Source of the DNA: Polymorphobacter multimanifer
GTDB lineage: Bacteria > Pseudomonadota > Alphaproteobacteria > Sphingomonadales > Sphingomonadaceae
NCBI RefSeq assembly: GCF_014205635.1
Contig: NZ_JACIIV010000015.1
Coordinates: 42,345-106,344 of the forward strand
Length of the DNA stretch: 64,000 nucleotides
Direction of reading: 5' to 3'
In this document: positions 62,119-64,000 of the stretch, one piece after another
Layout: every line of letters starts with the position of its first letter
How positions within the stretch are numbered: position 1 is the first letter of the stretch
Program-made: the position numbers and the translations under genes
The notes under the pieces: model-generated
The model's input: only the letters and a program-made list of their open reading frames with translations
What the model was told of the DNA's origin: nothing
Database searches by the model: none

Positions 62119-63954
62119 GTGTTCAAGAAGATCCTGATTGCCAATCGCGGCGAGATTGCCTGCCGTGTCATCCGCACCGCACGCGCCATGGGCATTGCCA
62201 CGGTGGCGGTCTATTCCGATGCCGATGCCGGCGCGCTGCATGTCGAGCTTGCCGACGAGGCCGTGCATATCGGCGGCTCGCCGGCGGCCGAAAGCTATCT
62301 GCTCGCCGACCGCATCATCGCGGCCTGCCAGTCCACGGGGGCCGAAGCCGTGCACCCCGGCTATGGCTTTCTTTCAGAGCGCGCTGCCTTTGTCGAAGCG
62401 CTGACCGCCGCCGGCATCGCCTTTATCGGCCCGCCCGCCGAGGCGATTGCCGCGATGGGCGACAAGATCGAATCGAAAAAGCGCGCCAAGGCCGCCGGGG
62501 TGAGTGTGGTCCCCGGCTTTGTCGGCGAGATCGACGATGCCGACCATGCAGCAACCATCGCTGCCGACATCGGTTATCCGGTAATGATGAAGGCCAGTGC
62601 CGGCGGCGGTGGCAAGGGCATGCGGCTGGCCTGGGACGAAGCCCAGCTCCGCGAGGGCTATGACGGCGTCAAGCGCGAGGCGCTGGCCAGCTTCGGCGAC
62701 GACCGGCTGTTCATCGAGAAGCTCGTCGAGCAGCCGCGCCACATTGAAATCCAGCTCATCGGTGATCAACAGGGGAACATCCTCTACCTCAACGAGCGCG
62801 ACTGCTCGATCCAGCGCCGCCACCAGAAGGTGGTCGAGGAAGCCCCCTCCCCCTTCGTCACGCCCGAAATGCGCCGCGAGATGGGCGAGCAGGCGGTCGC
62901 CCTGGCGCGCAATGTCGGCTATTTCTCCGCAGGCACGGTCGAATTCATCGCCGGGGCCGATCGCAGCTTCTACTTCCTCGAGATGAACACCCGGCTGCAG
63001 GTCGAGCATCCCGTCACCGAATGCATCACCGGCCTCGATCTGGTCGAGCTGATGATCCGCGTCGCGGCCGGCGAGCCGCTGCCGCTCACCCAGGCCGATG
63101 TGAAGCTCGATGGCCATGCCGTCGAGACGCGCGTCTATGCCGAAGATCCGTATCGCGGCTTCCTGCCCTCGATCGGCCGCCTGAGCCGCTGCCGCCCGCC
63201 TGCCGAGGGTATGCAGGGCGGCGCGCTCGTCCGCGTCGACACCGGCGTGCGCGAGGGTGCCGAAATCAGCATGTTCTACGATCCGATGATCGCCAAGCTC
63301 ATCACCCATGCCCCCACCCGCGCCGAAGCCATTGCCGCGCAGGCGGCAGCGCTCGACCGTTACCTGATCCGCGGCATCAGCCATAATATCGACTTTCTGG
63401 CCTCGATCATGGGCCATGCGCGCTTCCAGGCCGGCGAGGCGGTGACCACCGGCTTCATCGCCGAGGAATACCCCGACGGGTTCCACGGCGCCCCGCTCGA
63501 TGCCGGCACACGCGATGCGCTGATCGCCACTGCCGCCGTGGTGCAGGTGATCCGCGCCGACCGCGCACAGGAGATCGACGGCCAGCTCGGTGGACACACG
63601 CAGGGCCTGTTCGGCGCCGACTGGGTCGTCCAGCTCGGCGACGAGCTGGTGCCGGTGACCGTGAAGGGCGACGAGAGCGGCTTCGGCATCACCTTAGAAG
63701 GCCGCACGCTTGGCGTCAGCACCGACTGGCAGCTCGGCCAGCCGCTGTTCGAGGCCGATATTGCCGGCACACAGCGCGGTATTGCCGTGGCCGAGGCCGG
63801 CAGCTTCCTCCGCCTCACCACACGCGGCGCCACGCACATGCTGCGCGTGCTCACCCCGCGCGCGGCCGAGCTGGCGCGGCACATGATCGCCAAGGTGCCG
63901 CCGGACGTAGCCGGGGCAGATTCCCGGGCAGAGCGTCTTCCCTTTGGGTCGTAG
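62119..63954 (+). CDS. pccA: Propionyl-CoA carboxylase alpha subunit, lacking biotin-carrier domain
   Basis: About 611 residues from a GTG ([16 protein letters not shown]); an ATG at 62059 gives a longer, less typical N-terminus. The biotin carboxylase part is complete: MMKASAGGGGKGMRL, HIEIQLIGDQQGNILYLNERDCSIQRRHQKVVEEAPSP, FLEMNTRLQVEHPVTECI. The middle BT region ends RVLTPRAAELARHMIAKVPPD. Relatives then continue with a biotinyl domain containing a PMPG motif and EAMKMEN, about 70 residues. Here the chain ends after 14 unrelated residues (ADSRAERLPFGS), so it cannot carry biotin itself. Either the gene is interrupted near 63,905 by an insertion, or the carrier is encoded elsewhere. It pairs with pccB. 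Confidence 0.88.
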   Translation: MFKKILIANRGEIACRVIRTARAMGIATVAVYSDADAGALHVELADEAVHIGGSPAAESYLLADRIIAACQSTGAEAVHPGYGFLSERAAFVEALTAAGIAFIGPPAEAIAAMGDKIESKKRAKAAGVSVVPGFVGEIDDADHAATIAADIGYPVMMKASAGGGGKGMRLAWDEAQLREGYDGVKREALASFGDDRLFIEKLVEQPRHIEIQLIGDQQGNILYLNERDCSIQRRHQKVVEEAPSPFVTPEMRREMGEQAVALARNVGYFSAGTVEFIAGADRSFYFLEMNTRLQVEHPVTECITGLDLVELMIRVAAGEPLPLTQADVKLDGHAVETRVYAEDPYRGFLPSIGRLSRCRPPAEGMQGGALVRVDTGVREGAEISMFYDPMIAKLITHAPTRAEAIAAQAAALDRYLIRGISHNIDFLASIMGHARFQAGEAVTTGFIAEEYPDGFHGAPLDAGTRDALIATAAVVQVIRADRAQEIDGQLGGHTQGLFGADWVVQLGDELVPVTVKGDESGFGITLEGRTLGVSTDWQLGQPLFEADIAGTQRGIAVAEAGSFLRLTTRGATHMLRVLTPRAAELARHMIAKVPPDVAGADSRAERLPFGS

Positions 63955-64000
63955 CTGTGATTCACACTGCCGATGACTCTGGGAGGATCAGACCCTGTTG
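63906..64000. other. Possible insertion junction in pccA
   Basis: The sequence after codon KVPPD bears no resemblance to the expected biotinyl-domain coding region in any frame. It contains GCTGTGATTCACACTG and ends GGATCAGACCCTGTTG, which resembles a mobile-element end but cannot be assigned. The window stops before this can be checked. Confidence 0.35.

Overview
This window comes from a GC-rich alphaproteobacterium, most likely a sphingomonad (Sphingomonadales). Supporting signs are a TonB-receptor sugar locus, an NDUFA12/mlaD/DUF2155/aat/accBC neighbourhood typical of Alphaproteobacteria, an UrcA-family protein, a split gcvPA/gcvPB glycine decarboxylase behind a glycine riboswitch, and an ATP12 chaperone. 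I saw no rRNA, tRNA, CRISPR array or complete insertion sequence. Coding density is very high, with many 1-11 base overlaps.

Layout. 1-3.5 kb: a two-partner secretion pair (TpsB transporter, then a TpsA filamentous-haemagglutinin-like exoprotein running off the left edge). 3.5-4.2 kb: a gene-poor gap with an AT-rich patch. 4.2-11.8 kb: three transglutaminase-fold proteins and a circularly permuted ATP-grasp/alpha-E fusion, a conserved but biochemically undefined set. 11.8-20.4 kb: a beta-glucoside locus (LacI regulator, GH3 beta-glucosidase, TonB receptor, sugar MFS permease, glucokinase) with a LacI-type operator in front of the operon. 20.5-24.7 kb: a lasso-type RiPP cluster of precursor, full-length B protein, asparagine-synthetase-like C protein, and an unusual TPR / 2OG-Fe(II) oxygenase / PqqD-like fusion. 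24.9-28.6 kb: two cytoplasmic PAS sensor kinases.

28.6-35.1 kb: housekeeping genes (thiS-thiG fusion, aroQ, accB, accC, aat, DUF2155, mlaD, NDUFA12, DUF192, double cold-shock protein). 35.2-38.4 kb: CoxG, XdhC, a MoCF-domain protein and MocA, i.e. molybdenum-hydroxylase maturation genes without the enzyme. 38.5-44.4 kb: a Bax-inhibitor-like protein, a YbbA/YbbP-type ABC system with a dienelactone hydrolase inserted, divergent tesA, and thpR. 44.4-49.9 kb: glycine cleavage operon under a tandem glycine riboswitch, with a methyltransferase inserted. 50-56.9 kb: a lipoprotein, ispH, thrB, rnhA, a frameshifted acyltransferase, an M20-type hydrolase cut by a premature stop, and an MBL hydrolase. 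57-64 kb: PaiB-like protein, HAD phosphatase, small membrane protein, ATP12, pccB, DUF2269 protein, urcA, and a pccA that lacks its biotin-carrier domain, possibly broken at the right edge.

The most interesting system is the lasso-type cluster. Its precursor has a W..P.I...G leader motif, a Thr at the -2 position and a candidate Ala1-Asp8 ring, but a predicted core of 34 residues. The last gene joins a 2OG oxygenase to a PqqD-like (RiPP-recognition) domain, which suggests oxidative tailoring guided by the leader peptide.
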